From positions 10,589,072 to 10,653,071 of the forward strand of contig CM026566.1 of assembly GCA_015143295.1 (NCBI GenBank): a stretch of DNA of 64,000 bases, given 5' to 3'. Within the stretch, counting starts at the first letter, position 1. Every line of letters starts with the position of its first letter. The position numbers were made by a program, and so were the translations under genes. This document shows, piece by piece, positions 32,787-42,926 of this stretch. A model generated the notes under the pieces. That model was not told the origin of the DNA and ran no database searches. It was given only the letters and a program-made list of their open reading frames with translations. The DNA is from Tetracentron sinense (taxonomy: Eukaryota > Streptophyta > Magnoliopsida > Trochodendrales > Trochodendraceae).

Positions 32787-32940
32787 ACATCAGATAGGCA
32801 CTTAGAACATTGAATTTTAGTGGTTGTGGAGGAAGTTCTACTAATAGGATATTGTCATTCATAAAAAGTGAGTGGACAATACAACATGTAGTCAATAGGA
32901 TTGAATTAGAAATCGTATTGACAACAAACATATAATGTCC
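32787..32940. repeat. 300-bp tandem array, last recognisable unit
   Basis: TTAGTGGTTGTGGAGGAAGT, ATAGGATATTGTCATTCATA and GAGTGGACAATACAACATG match the array unit. Sequence beyond 32940 to the MIR535 hairpin shows no repeat. Confidence 0.6.
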
Positions 32941-33570
32941 TTAATAAAATTAAAACCACAATGTAAGACTAGAATCTACAAGACCCGCAGAGTTCTAAAC
33001 AAACTGAATTGGACAAAGTTATTGCACTAAAGCTATTAGAAAGTTAGCATTATAATGCCAGTACAAAATATAATAACATCAAGTCTTAACAAGGTATCAA
33101 CGAGATTGTGCTAAAATATTTTGGGGAGCAATTCCCTTGCTAGTAGGAAATTTTACTTGGAGAGAAGGTCATAAACTCTCAATGGATTTTCATTATATGA
33201 TCGTATATAAAGAAACAAACAATATGATCAATTATGACTCATGTTTGATGATATCTTCAACTAGAAATTACCGATGATCCATATTAATCTAGCACTCAAT
33301 TATACCCAGAAGTTGATGATAAGGATATTGATAAAATCAATACCCAAATGATGAACAGGTCTCCAAGTCTATATATCTAGAAAATTATCATGAAACACTA
33401 AAGAATTTCAGTTCTAACTAGGAGGAAAAAGAAAAACTGTTAGGAATCAGAAGTTAACATTTGAAAACAAAGCACACAGAAGGAACAAACCCAGAAAAAA
33501 TAAAAGGAATACCAAGATTGAACTGATATTTCATGTAGATGCTAGCAAAGAGAAGGAAACCTGCTTTGAT

Positions 33571-33671
33571 GAGCAGATCTCGTGACTACGAGAGAGAGCA
33601 CGCTTGTGCACAGTCATGTCCCTTGTATGAATATCAACAAGCGTGCTCTCTCTCGTTGTCAAGCTATGCTC
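33571..33671 (-). ncRNA. MIR535: MIR535 precursor hairpin
   Basis: Plant microRNA gene. On the minus strand the 21 bases at 33661-33641 start TGACAACGAG and end GAGAGCACGC, which is the published miR535 sequence as I know it. The opposite arm at 33583-33603 pairs with it along its length except for one A/T position (on the plus strand it reads TGACTACGAG...). Pairing continues outward (GAGCA at both bases of the stem) and inward (CTTGT), with a loop at about 33611-33634. The mature sequence on the 5' arm of the minus strand, with a perfect family match, decides the strand. miR535 resembles miR156 and is reported to act on SPL-type transcription factor mRNAs; target identity here is not visible. 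Surrounding sequence has few transposon traces, consistent with a retained host locus. The primary transcript probably runs from about 34455 to below 33570. Confidence 0.9.
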
Positions 33672-34485
33672 CAAACATGGCTGCAAGAAAAAGGAAAACT
33701 CAATAAGAAAATAGAATAGCAGCTAGGAATGAACAAATTGCAACTTCTCTACCAAATCGGTCCCCAGAAAAATTAAAAGGGATGCTGAAGCTTACCTTCT
33801 AACATCAAAACCTCAATTTTACTCCAAGAATTCTATGTTTTAGAATTAGCAAGAAAACAGCAACATCCTCCAGATCTTCAAAAACCATAAAAACTAACAG
33901 GAATCAGCACTGAAAAAAAAACAATGATCTAACAAAACAGTCAGAAAAAAAACTTCAACTCTTACCCAAAACGGATTTGGGGTCTGATGCACGAACCCTA
34001 TTCCGCCATTCCACTCTATCAAGACCAGTATGAAATGGGGTGTTTGGAGAAAACTCAAACCTCTTGTCCCCACAATATTAGCAGATGTTACACAAAAAAA
34101 AAAACCAGAAAATTGCTATATAGTTTCAGAAACCTTATAAAAAACTAAAAAACCGAAAACCCCAGAAACCAACGAGATGAGAGGGAAAAAAAAATCACAT
34201 CTCCTGGTTTGCACCAGATTTTCCAAACCAAAAAAAACAGAAATATTGCACTTTGATTCCGACATCTACAATAAACAATGGAAAAACAAATAAAAAAATA
34301 TGAAATAGAAGACAAGCCTTTAGAGAAATAGAAGATGAATTACCATTTGAAGAGAAGGTGAAACAACGGAGAGCCTGAATACTTCTCATCTTCTAAAACC
34401 CCTAATGCAATGAGAGACAGAACTGTTTGAAAAGCTCTCTTACTTCTACTTACTTTTCTTTTGTTTTTTACAGTTTTGCCACGCA

Positions 34486-34699
34486 TTATATATGACGATA
34501 ACCGATGGGTAAGCGCATTTGAATGAAGCAGTTTTCCATCTCGATCTGTTACTCACGCGCTACAGATGTGCGTGATATTACAGTTCCAAGAAAAAGAGAC
34601 CTATGCCTGATAATAATGGAGTTTGATTGCAGGGTACAATTTCAAAATCAACAGAGGAGACGGACGGACGGTGGAACTTCCTTCATCACTCAACACGTG
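34486..34699 (-). promoter_or_regulatory. Likely MIR535 promoter: TATA box and upstream G-box
   Basis: On the minus strand ATATATAA at 34493-34486 is a TATA-like box that would place initiation near 34455, about 800 bases upstream of the hairpin. A CACGTG G-box (in CCACGTGTTG) lies at 34694-34699. Downstream of the box the minus strand is pyrimidine- and AG-rich like a plant 5' leader, with a possible splice donor (ATG/GTAATT) near 34345. Inferred from position only. Confidence 0.4.
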
Positions 34700-36575
34700 G
34701 CAATTTGACGTACCTTAAACGTCCACGCGTTGTGTGCTCTATCTCCCCGTATACCCGAGAATCAAACCGGTAGTTAGTGGAAAGCAGAATTAATTATTAT
34801 AATTGACAAAAGAGAGAATTACTTGGATTAACCGATAAGACTTCATTGTACGTTTGGGTTTTATACACCATTTTTTTTCCCTTTATAATTACGAAAATGC
34901 CCTCTTTCTTATATGCGAGTGCGGCAGTCGTCCTTTCGAGCGGAGGTCCTGTCTTACCTTTTTTTTTTTTTTTTCTCTTTGGGTTAAGGTCCTGTCTAAT
35001 CGCCTTCCAGATTTTATGCAAGTTCTTAACTTCTGTTTTTTTTCCCACTTAAAATGCAATACATACACCCTAAACGCGCATAGACACAACCAAATCTAAG
35101 GTAAGCGATATGGTGTTAAAGGGTAAGTCCAAACAACCACTCCAAAATGATCCGTCTTAAGGAGGGCTGATGACCACTTATGGCCCTGCGAAGTCCACTT
35201 CCCAACCAATGTGGGACTAAACCCGGGTCATAAGGGAATTGCTGCTTCTAAGGGTCACAGGCAGAACCATATCTTTTGTGTTCTTCCGGAGCTTTTTCCC
35301 TATGGCTAGGGATGGGATTTGGTATGGCCATCTACCAGGCCAAAATCATCTGGCCCTCATCCCACAAGTCGACATGTGTCCCTTTGGACACCTCTTAGCT
35401 GTGTTTTTAGAAAAAATAATTTAACCACATAAGTTAAATTTCCTTAACTAGGGTTGAAAAGGCAGTTAAAGGGGTTCTATGAATGGGCCAGATGTTTTGG
35501 TCTGGCCAGAGCCAGACCAAAGCTGATCCCTATAACTAGAGTTTTTGAAAGTGAGGATCTCTCTTCAATTGGTGTTTACAGCTGTTAAATTTGTACAGGC
35601 GAATAGTCTATCCTTCCAACACTCATGGCCGTAGGGAAGAACACAGACGATTCGCTTCCATCACAGACAGTTGACTCAAGTTACTTGAATGAATTACCAG
35701 CACGGTGTGTATCGCGATAGTTCAAACTCAATGGGATGCTCCCATTGATCCTAAGTTTGAGCCCGCCCATGTCTTTCCTAATGTTCAATGGTTTGCGGAA
35801 TATTGTGGGCTTAGTCCCGATTTAAATGGATTGGGGGCCACTCCAGTCATATAAAAAAAGTGTTACTTGAATAACCTATACAATTCTATTTATTCAAGTA
35901 ATATTACTTCTACACCGAAGAAAAAAAGAAATAATATTAGTTGAATCTAAGTAATTTTATTTGAAAAGGAAAAGTAAAATAAATAAGTAACAAGAACTCT
36001 AAGGCATCCTAAAATAATTACATCCTATGATCGCATCTTTTTGGAAACTATCTCAATTTTATAGAGACTCTCTCTTCTTCTTTTTTTGGTTAATAGGTAA
36101 GATAACATTAAACTCACACTCTCTCTGGCAAGCACAAAAATACAACTCATTTTAAGAGGTTTTTTTTTTTTTTTTGAGAGGGTAATTTGGGGTTAGGTGG
36201 ACCCCTACTAGAAGAGTTTTTAGTTCTTTTAGCCTTCCCTAAAAATCAATTTGGATTAGCTAAAACTAAAACTAAAACTCTAGACATGTGTTACATTCAT
36301 GTTCTTGCTAGAGAAGCCCTCTTTAGTAAGTATCAAATAGAATCTAGACTAATCCATAAAATCATATTAGTTCGAGAACAAATCTTCTATTAGGTACTTA
36401 ATACCAATCTTGTTTCTCCATTTTCCCAAAACACGTGCCATGTACATATGTTTTGAAAATGTGAAAAGAAAAACAAAGGAAATTTATTGTCTCATAATTT
36501 TTTGTGTTTTCTAAAATATATCAATGCATGACACTTTGTTTTTAGAGATGATGAAATCTAACACCAAAATTGGTG
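34700..36575. other. Intergenic sequence, no confident gene
   Basis: Contains poly-T runs (about 34961-34977 and 36161-36176), a CCAATGTGGGAC motif at about 35198-35210 and an inverted repeat GGTCTGGCCAGAGCCAGACC near 35498. A 31-codon open frame starts at 35625 (MAVGKNTDDSLPSQ...). It has an overlapping longer frame without ATG that ends at about 35852. Neither resembles a family I know; they might be a relic exon but are not called as a gene. Confidence 0.35.
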
Positions 36576-37406
36576 TTACGTACCACCTAACAGAATATTT
36601 GCTCTCTGTTAATGTTGAACAAAGTAGGATTCTAGAAAAGTTAAAAAGACACGTGTCATGTTCCATTTCTTTAGGATCCTTCCCATTTAATTACTTGGGG
36701 GTTCCACCTTATCATGGGACAATAAAGGTTGTCTATTTTGACTACTTAATCAGTAAAGTGAGGAGGAGGGTTGAGGGATGGAAGGGTAAATTTCTCTCGA
36801 CAGGTGGAAAGATGATTATGTTAAGGCATGTCTTATCTTCAATGCTGAAATACTCCCTATGGGAACAAACTTTCCCAAAGGTGTGAAGAAGAGATTGAAA
36901 AGCATCTTTGCATCGTTTTCTTGGAACGATTATGTAGGAGCTCATCGCTATCATTGGGATGGATAGCACAATATGTCATGGCCAAGGGAGGAAGGTGGTC
37001 TGGGAATCAGGAAAATTTCAGATATTGTTGATGCATTCAGGATGAAAATGCCATGGAATATTATTTTAGAATATGGGCTTTGGAGTAAATTTTTTAAGAG
37101 CAAATTTCTTCGGAATAATCAGCCTTGGATGGTGGAGGTTTTCCCAACGGATCCCATCTTTGGAGAGACATTGCAGCTTGGGTGAAGCCGACTATGGAAA
37201 GATGTAAAGGTCTCATTGGGAATGGGGAAAAAACTGATTTTTTGTTCGATTTATGGAGGTCGAACAAGCTTCTAATTGAATCAGCCATAAGGTGTCCGAA
37301 TCATTTCCCTATCATAAACAATGTGCGAAGGAATGGTGTTTGGGTCTTGGATAACATTGAGGAGGATTTGGATCCTATCATCCAGTAGGATATCGTTAAT
37401 AGAAAT
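36576..37406 (+). pseudogene. L1-type LINE ORF2, RT C-terminal part
   Basis: The plus strand encodes SISLGSFPFNYLGVP, then VRRRVEGWKGKFLSTGGKM (the LINE FPFxYLGVP...WKGKxLSxxGR signature), then WPREEGGLGIRKISDIVDAF, WSKFFKSKFLR and FDLWRSNKLL. Several stops and shifts occur (for example after TFPKV and before MSWPREEG). The 5' part including the catalytic FADD is missing. The frame is broken at 37406 by a solo LTR and resumes at 39083. Confidence 0.85.
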
Positions 37407-37954
37407 TGTAATGGATAAAATTCGTAAAAAGGAGCAAAAAGAAGGGGTAAAATAGGAATTTCTCACTCTAGCAAATTCTAACAATTTAGCCGACATAAGC
37501 CCACCTGGGCTATGTGCTGGCTCACTTGAGTGTTGTCTGGTAGGTGACCTCATCATGACTACACAAGTCATGATGACTCAAAATGCCTATAAATAAGCAA
37601 GAATCACCAGAAAGAAGAGATGGATGGTGCGAAAGGCAAGAGAGGAGAGAAAGGGAAGAAGAAGAAGAGGAAGAGGAAGAGGAAGAGGGAGATCTGAGAA
37701 GCTTGAGTCCTTCACACCCCTACCCCGAAGGGCTTTGCAAGCGGTCACTCACCTGATTCTCTCATCTTCCTTTGGTGTTCTCCGGCTACTTGATGCTCTT
37801 TGTGGCCTCACAATCGTTTATGGCCACCGGATTCTCTCAAATAGGCCATATCCGCCTGATGCTCTCCATGAATGGTCACATTGCCACTTGCACGGCCTTG
37901 CAGTTGATCATCTGATGAGTGCAATCACACTTGAACTTGTGCCTGACGCTGTGA

Positions 37955-38215
37955 ATAGTGCCAAATCTGTTGTCGCGTTGTCCGCTGTGAATAGTGCTGA
38001 ATACGTTGTGCTGTGAATAGTGCTAAATACGTTGTGCTGTGTATAGTGCCAAATCCATTGTCACGTTGTGTTGTGCATGGTGCCGAGCTCGTTGTCCGTT
38101 GTCTAATGTACAACGTACCCGTCGTGAGCTGTACAACGTACACGTTGTTTGCTGTACAACGTACACGTTGTCTGCTGTACAACGTACCCGTTGTCTGATG
38201 CACAACGGATGCACA
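37955..38215. repeat. Short tandem repeats inside LTR E (GTGAATAGTGC and ACGTTGT words)
   Basis: GTGAATAGTGC(T/C) with AAATAC or AAATC recurs three to four times at about 37955-38055. Then GTACAACGTAC(A/C)CGTTGT with CTGCT or CTGAT recurs at about 38110-38200. ACAACGT/ACGTTGT are reverse complements, so the block is rich in dyads. Confidence 0.8.
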
Positions 38216-38260
38216 ACATATACGTTATCTGGGCTACCTTATCCGAGCTACGTTGTCAAT

Positions 38261-38790
38261 GCCTTATCCGAGCTACGAGGTCAGTGCTATGTTGTTAGTG
38301 CCTTATCCGAGCTACGAGGTCAGTGCTACGTTGTCAGTGCCTTATCCGAGCTACGAGGTCAGTGCTACGTTGTCAGTGCCTTATCCGAGCTACGAGGTCA
38401 GTGCTACGTTGCCAGTGCCTTATCCGAGCTACGAGGTCAGTGCTACGTTGTCAGTGCCTTATCCGAGCTATGTTATCAGAGCTACGTTGTCCGAGCTAGA
38501 GTTACGTTGCTAGTGCCTTGTCCGAGTTACGTTGCCAGTGCCTTGTCCGAGGTACGTTGCCAGTGCCTTATCAGAGCTACATTGTCAGTGCCTTATCCGA
38601 GCTATGTTATCAGAGCTACGTTGTCCGAGCTAGAGCTACGTTGTCAGTGCCTTATCCGAGCTATGTTATCAGAGCTACGTTGTCCGAGCTAGAGCTACGT
38701 TGTCTGTGCCTTGTGCTACGTGGTCAAAGCTACGTTGTCTGTGCCTTATACGAGCTACGTTGTTAGAGCTACGTTGTCTGAGCCATATTC
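38261..38790. repeat. 39-bp minisatellite and derived higher-order repeats in LTR E
   Basis: GCCTTATCCGAGCTACGAGG opens a 39-bp unit at 38261, 38300, 38339, 38378 and 38417; 38456 begins a diverged copy. From 38456 to 38790 shorter GAGCTACGTTGTC words are rearranged into longer units (for example GAGCTATGTTATCAGAGC three times). Because 39 is a multiple of 3, long repetitive open frames appear in more than one frame (for example 38039-38692); these are artefacts. Confidence 0.95.
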
Positions 38791-39082
38791 TTTGTGCCTC
38801 CTGAGCTACAATCTCCAGAGCATAACACCAGAGCTCGTCCTCAAGTGCATATGCCCAGTGACCTCACGATAAGTATCTTTATACTATTATGTGCCTTATG
38901 TTCATGTGCTTGTGCCTTGTGCCTTATACTATGCTTGTGCCTTATACTGACTTTATCATCGGAGCTTATTTCAGGGTGCACACCCGCCCCCTCAGGCTCA
39001 TTCACAGGTGGAGTTTTGCTATCATTCCTCTACCAGCTAAGCAGCTATAGACGCGTGGCATGTACGGGATTTTTCCCTTTCA

Positions 39083-40335
39083 GAAATATTGTTATTTCTG
39101 GGTATGCTGACAGAATTGCTTGGACGATGGAAAGTTCAGGGAGGTTCTCAATTAAATCTTATTAGAATCTTATTCAGGAAAGTTCTCCAAAGAATCCTTG
39201 GGCAGATTCAATTTGGGGATATTCTTTTCCTCAAAAAATTTCAGTTTTTCAATGGAAAATCTTCTGTAATGCTGTTCCAGTAGATGAGAATATTCAAAAC
39301 AGATATATTTTACTGGTGAGTAAATGCGAATGTTGCAATTTTCCTTCTACGGAATCTCTTTCTCATCTTTTTTTGTCGAAGTTAGATTGGGAAAATTATT
39401 TGGTCGCGGATGAGTACTATTCTTCAAATCCCTATTTTTGATCAAGATTCCATCCAAACGAGGATGATGAGATTTTTCAACAAAAGTAATAGGGGAACAG
39501 TCAAAGGGATGCTGCTTAAAGTTCTTCCCCATTTTATTTGTTGGGAAATATGGTTATTCAGGAATGCTATGAGGTTTGAGAACCATAAAAAATATGTGCA
39601 ATCCTATTTTTAACAGGATTTTCGAGTGGGTTAATAATGCAGCTAAAACCTAGATTTTCAAAACTAGGTCGTCCAATCAGGACGACGATCTTTGTCGGGT
39701 CTTCCAATGTTCAATTAGTCACGTTCAGATAGGGAAGCCCATCTTCACAAGATGGTTAACTCCTTCTCCTGGATGGGTCAAACTTAACACAGATGGAGCT
39801 TCGAAAGACAATGGGAGAATCAGTGGGGAAGGGCTTATTATTAGAGATTCAAAAGGTAGAATGGTTTTGGCTTTTCAATCTTTTTATGGGATCCGTTCCA
39901 ACAACATAGCTGAAATAAGAGCTATTCATGATGGATGTAAATTGTGTGTTTCCCTAGGGCTGAATTACATTACGGTGGAAAGTGATTCTAAGATTATGGT
40001 AGACGTTATTAATGGGATTGTTGGAACGCCTTGGAAAGTGTGGTATTGTAGAAAAGAAATTCTTTCATTCTAGGCTAATTTCCATTTTAACTTCGAGCAT
40101 GTTTTCAGAGAAAATAATAATTGTGTAGATTTTCTTGCTAATGAAGCATGTTTCACCTCGAATAGTACAGTTTACAGGAGCATGAATGATATTCTAGTTA
40201 GGATCAAAGGAATTATTAGAACGGATAAGTCTGGTTTATTTAATATTAGATTGTAATGTGCTTTGGGGTTAGGTTTTATGCCCCCCTCCCAATGTAGTTC
40301 TCCCTTTTTTTATTTCAATAAACTGGTAGGGGTAC
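39083..40335 (+). pseudogene. L1-type LINE ORF2 C-terminus: zf-RVT and RNase H, plus 3' end
   Basis: Directly after the solo LTR the frame gives ISGYADRIAWTMESSGRFSI, the conserved D...W...SGxFSxKS start of zf-RVT, then IWGYSFPQKISVFQWKIFC and CECCNFPSTESLSHLF. From 39775 an RNase H (RVT_3) follows: KLNTDGASKDNG (first catalytic D), NNIAEIRAIHDG (catalytic E), ITVESDSKIMVDVI (second D), and a tail FRENNNCVDFLANEA. It ends IRTDKSGLFNIRL* at 40254. The 3' UTR has GCCCCCCTCCC and AATAAA (40317) before an A-rich stretch. Stops near 39155, 39440 and 40073 disable it. Confidence 0.85.
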
Positions 40336-40409
40336 GCCAAACCCCCTCCCCCTCTGGGACGTTTAGGAAAAAAAAGTTTGCTAAAAAAGTAATTGAATTT
40401 GAGAAATAG

Positions 40410-41229
40410 TGTGGCGCCCCGAACCCGCGCCTTAGGAATTATGTTTTGAAATATGCGCTCATTCGTCATTACCATGCAGTGGATGACTTTGCCCACAAAA
40501 ATGTAGGAAATTTTCAACTTTTCTTATGAGCTTACATAAGCAATAACAACTGGTCATCACAATAACCCATCATAAGCAAATGCATTACCTTCACTTGGTA
40601 CAGTGGTCCTTATAAACTTCAATCGTTCTTTCGAGACCTTCTATTCTCTGGGCAGCAGTATCAAAATCTCTTAACATGAAACGTCAGTGAGCTATGAAGC
40701 CCAATAAAATTCGAAGTCCATTTAGACTATTTTCCACGTAATAACACCCATCAATAGTGATATAACAGTACAGTTCAATTTCCATATTACAGTAATATGT
40801 AGGATAATAAGGTAGTAATGATATCATAAATCATGACCCAAGGTCACTAAGGGCTATTTCACCCTATCCTGTCTTCAACCCCTTTATTAAACAATCACAG
40901 GTAAGCAACCACATTTTACATTCGATTCCTTAGACTCTATTAGCTGGGCCTAGCCCTTACGTCTTTACTCTTGAGTTTGTCACTCAGTTTATTAAAAGAC
41001 TGGGTTTACACCTCTATGCAACCTTGAGTCCTTAGACACAACACACAACACGGGCCTTTACTCGTTTGCAAATACTCCTTCCTGATCTCAGTCACTATGG
41101 GGGACTTGCCTCACGACATATCTAATCAGAGACAACAACAACACAACCATTTGACTCAGCCACAGTGGGGACCTCATCCTCACGGCTTATCTATTAGACA
41201 ACAACAACACAACCATCTGACTTAGCCAC
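40410..41229 (-). mobile_element. Family B LTR, minus strand, 3' portion, cut by a second B LTR
   Basis: Starts TGTGGCGCCCCGAACCCGCG, the inverse of the LTR B end, and follows the inverse of 22300-22724 (ATGAAGCCCAATAAAA, AGGTCACTAAGGG). Near 41090-41229 a diverged direct repeat with ACAACAACACAACCAT occurs twice. It stops where a second B LTR end begins. No target duplication could be matched. Confidence 0.65.
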
Positions 41230-42300
41230 GGTGACGCCCCGAACCAGCACCTTAGGGAATCAAGTTCCAAGATACGTGCCCGTTTATCATACTATACATG
41301 TGGAAGACTTTATTCGCGAAAATACGGAAAATTTCAAATTTTTTCTTATGAGCTTATATAAGCAATAACAACTGGTCCTCACAATAACGCATTATAATCA
41401 AATGCGTTACCTCATTAGCTATAGTAGCCTTTTACTTTTACTGCCACAATTGTACTGGTACACTTTCCAAACTCTATCAAGCGTAGCTCCTTGCTAATTG
41501 GCAACCACTTAAGATCTAACGACATAAAATGAGGGGTGAGCTATAGGGCCTAGCAAAATCCAAAGTCTATCTAGACTATTTCCGCCTAATAACATTCATC
41601 AATAATAATATAGTAGTATAGTACGATTCTCATATTATAGTAATATACAGAATAATAATTTCGTATTTTGTAACCCGAGGTCACTCAAGACTATATCACC
41701 ATATCTGAGGTTCCTAACCTCCAAGTGTTTTCCTTTGTCAAGTTTATCCAATCATTGTCCATAACACCAGGTTACCATTTCAGATAACCGCTCACACTCT
41801 ATCCTTGAGCCCACAAACTCGAATGACTGGGCCTTCGTCCATGTACAACCTCTATCCCTGAGTCCACAAACTCAATTATCAACTAGTCGGGACTTCTCCC
41901 GATTACGACCAATCCTTGGGTATGCTAACTCAATTAACCATAAATCTGTATATTTCACACATAACTTAGGCCTTCACCCGATGACTGCCAGGAACAATAC
42001 ATCTGACATAAACTAATACCAGGAACAACACCTCTGACATATCACACTCTGTCAAGAACAGTACCTCTGACATATCACTTTATATTTTCTCACTGTAGGA
42101 ACACTAGCTCACACAACCACATTTGTTAGGAAACACATCGCTAGGATACACATCTGATTGTCAGGATACACATCTGATCGCCAGGATACACATTTCTTTT
42201 CTCCAAAATTATTATATTAAAATTACAGGTCGTTAAAATCTCCTCTCCTTACAAAAATTTTGTCCTCGAAATTTGATCAACTTGTATCCCAACAAGGGAG
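41230..42300 (-). mobile_element. Family B LTR plus adjoining internal 3' end, minus strand, nested
   Basis: Starts GGTGACGCCCCGAACC (inverse of the LTR B 3' end). Near 42236 the minus strand reads TAACGACC, corresponding to the LTR B start TGTAACGACC without its TG. It is preceded on the minus strand by GTAAGGAGAGGAGATT, a polypurine tract, and by FRGQNF-type codons from TTTCGAGGACAAAATTTTTG, the pol terminus. So this is an LTR still joined to the end of its internal region. At about 1.0 kb it is much shorter than LTR B, implying an internal deletion. A TACACATCTGAT triplet repeat sits at 42138-42188. Confidence 0.55.
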
Positions 42301-42799
42301 GGTGTAATGGTTCAACTATTCTTAAATTACTAATATACATTATATGCACTCGAACACATTACAAAATATATCGATTTTATTTAAAAAGCTTTTGAGTCTT
42401 TACATACATATTAACAAAGGATGAAATACAAAGCATACATCATGACAATGCCTACTATGGCAAAACAAAAGTGTCTAAAGTCATAACCATTATTATAACA
42501 TATACATACAATAGTTAAATCAAACACATGCATAACTTTAATCAGAGCGCGAAAACCTTTACATTTAAAAACATCATATGCATATGTTATAGAAAATAAT
42601 CTTTGTTGTACTTTTTCATCTTTTACCATCTTATACTTTCCATTACGGGTATTGTAAAATACATTTTTCATTTCTTTCCATTACTTCCTTTACTTTCCAT
42701 CATAGGTATGTAAAATACTTGAGAGCCAACCTCTTGAGTCATACAACTAGTACCCTTGTACCCAGGTAACCGAGGGGGCCTACAATCATCCTCACCTTT
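42301..42799. other. Unassigned AT-rich sequence between opposed LTRs
   Basis: No reading frame or known repeat recognised. It lies between minus-strand B internal sequence and the plus-strand A-type LTR end. Confidence 0.35.
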
Positions 42800-42910
42800 G
42801 GTTACCTTTAGAATAGCCTTGGGTATTTTTACAGGATGGTTTGGTATCGGATACGGCACATCACGAGCCAAAGTGTCCCTAACTCATAAGGGGTATTTTG
42901 GGTCGCGACA
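42800..42910 (+). mobile_element. A-type LTR, 3' end of the 5' LTR of the gypsy element
   Basis: ACAGGATGGTTTGGTATCGG, GAGCCAAAGTGTCCCTAACT and GGGGTATTTTGGGTCGCGACA match the last 80 bases of solo LTR A. The LTR end at 42910 is followed at once by a primer binding site. The rest of this LTR is missing or unrecognisable. Confidence 0.75.
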
Positions 42911-42914
42911 AAGG

Positions 42915-42926
42915 TGGTATCAGAGC
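42915..42926 (+). other. Primer binding site (initiator methionine tRNA)
   Basis: TGGTATCAGAGC, complementary to the 3' end of plant initiator tRNA-Met, 4 bases after the LTR end. A diverged second copy of the leader (GGTAGTATCCTATCAGAGCC) follows at 43011-43030. The inverse word GTCTGATACCA occurs at 42993, 43103 and 43153. Confidence 0.85.

Larger units (their letters stand above)
37407..39082 (+). mobile_element. Solo LTR (family E), 1676 bp, inserted in the LINE
   Basis: Begins TGTAATGG and ends CCCTTTCA, with a perfect 5-bp duplication GAAAT at 37402-37406 and 39083-39087. Deleting the LTR and one duplicate restores the LINE reading frame across the junction, which confirms both ends. 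A TATAAATA box is at 37588-37595. Thirteen bases upstream of it is a perfect inverted repeat CATCATGACT-ACACA-AGTCATGATG (37551-37575). The body is largely tandem repeats. LTR superfamily (gypsy or copia) cannot be told without an internal region. Confidence 0.9.

Noticed and set aside
34195..34389. 64-codon minus-strand frame between the MIR535 hairpin and its promoter
   Set aside because: No homology recognised; it falls in the presumed 5' part of the MIR535 primary transcript. A small peptide cannot be excluded, but nothing supports it.
34797..35099. Several short frames on both strands around a poly-T tract
   Set aside because: Produced by low-complexity Lys/Phe-coding runs.
35625..35852. 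Short ATG frame followed by an overlapping longer non-ATG frame
   Set aside because: It could be a relic exon, but no family was recognised, there is no splice context, and it is too short to support.
38261..38455. Regular direct repeats resembling a CRISPR array
   Set aside because: The 39-bp units are contiguous without unique spacers and lie in a plant LTR.
38039..38692. 217-codon open frame with repeated SALSELRGQC units
   Set aside because: It is the translation of a 39-bp minisatellite inside a solo LTR; other frames are open as well and no domain is present.
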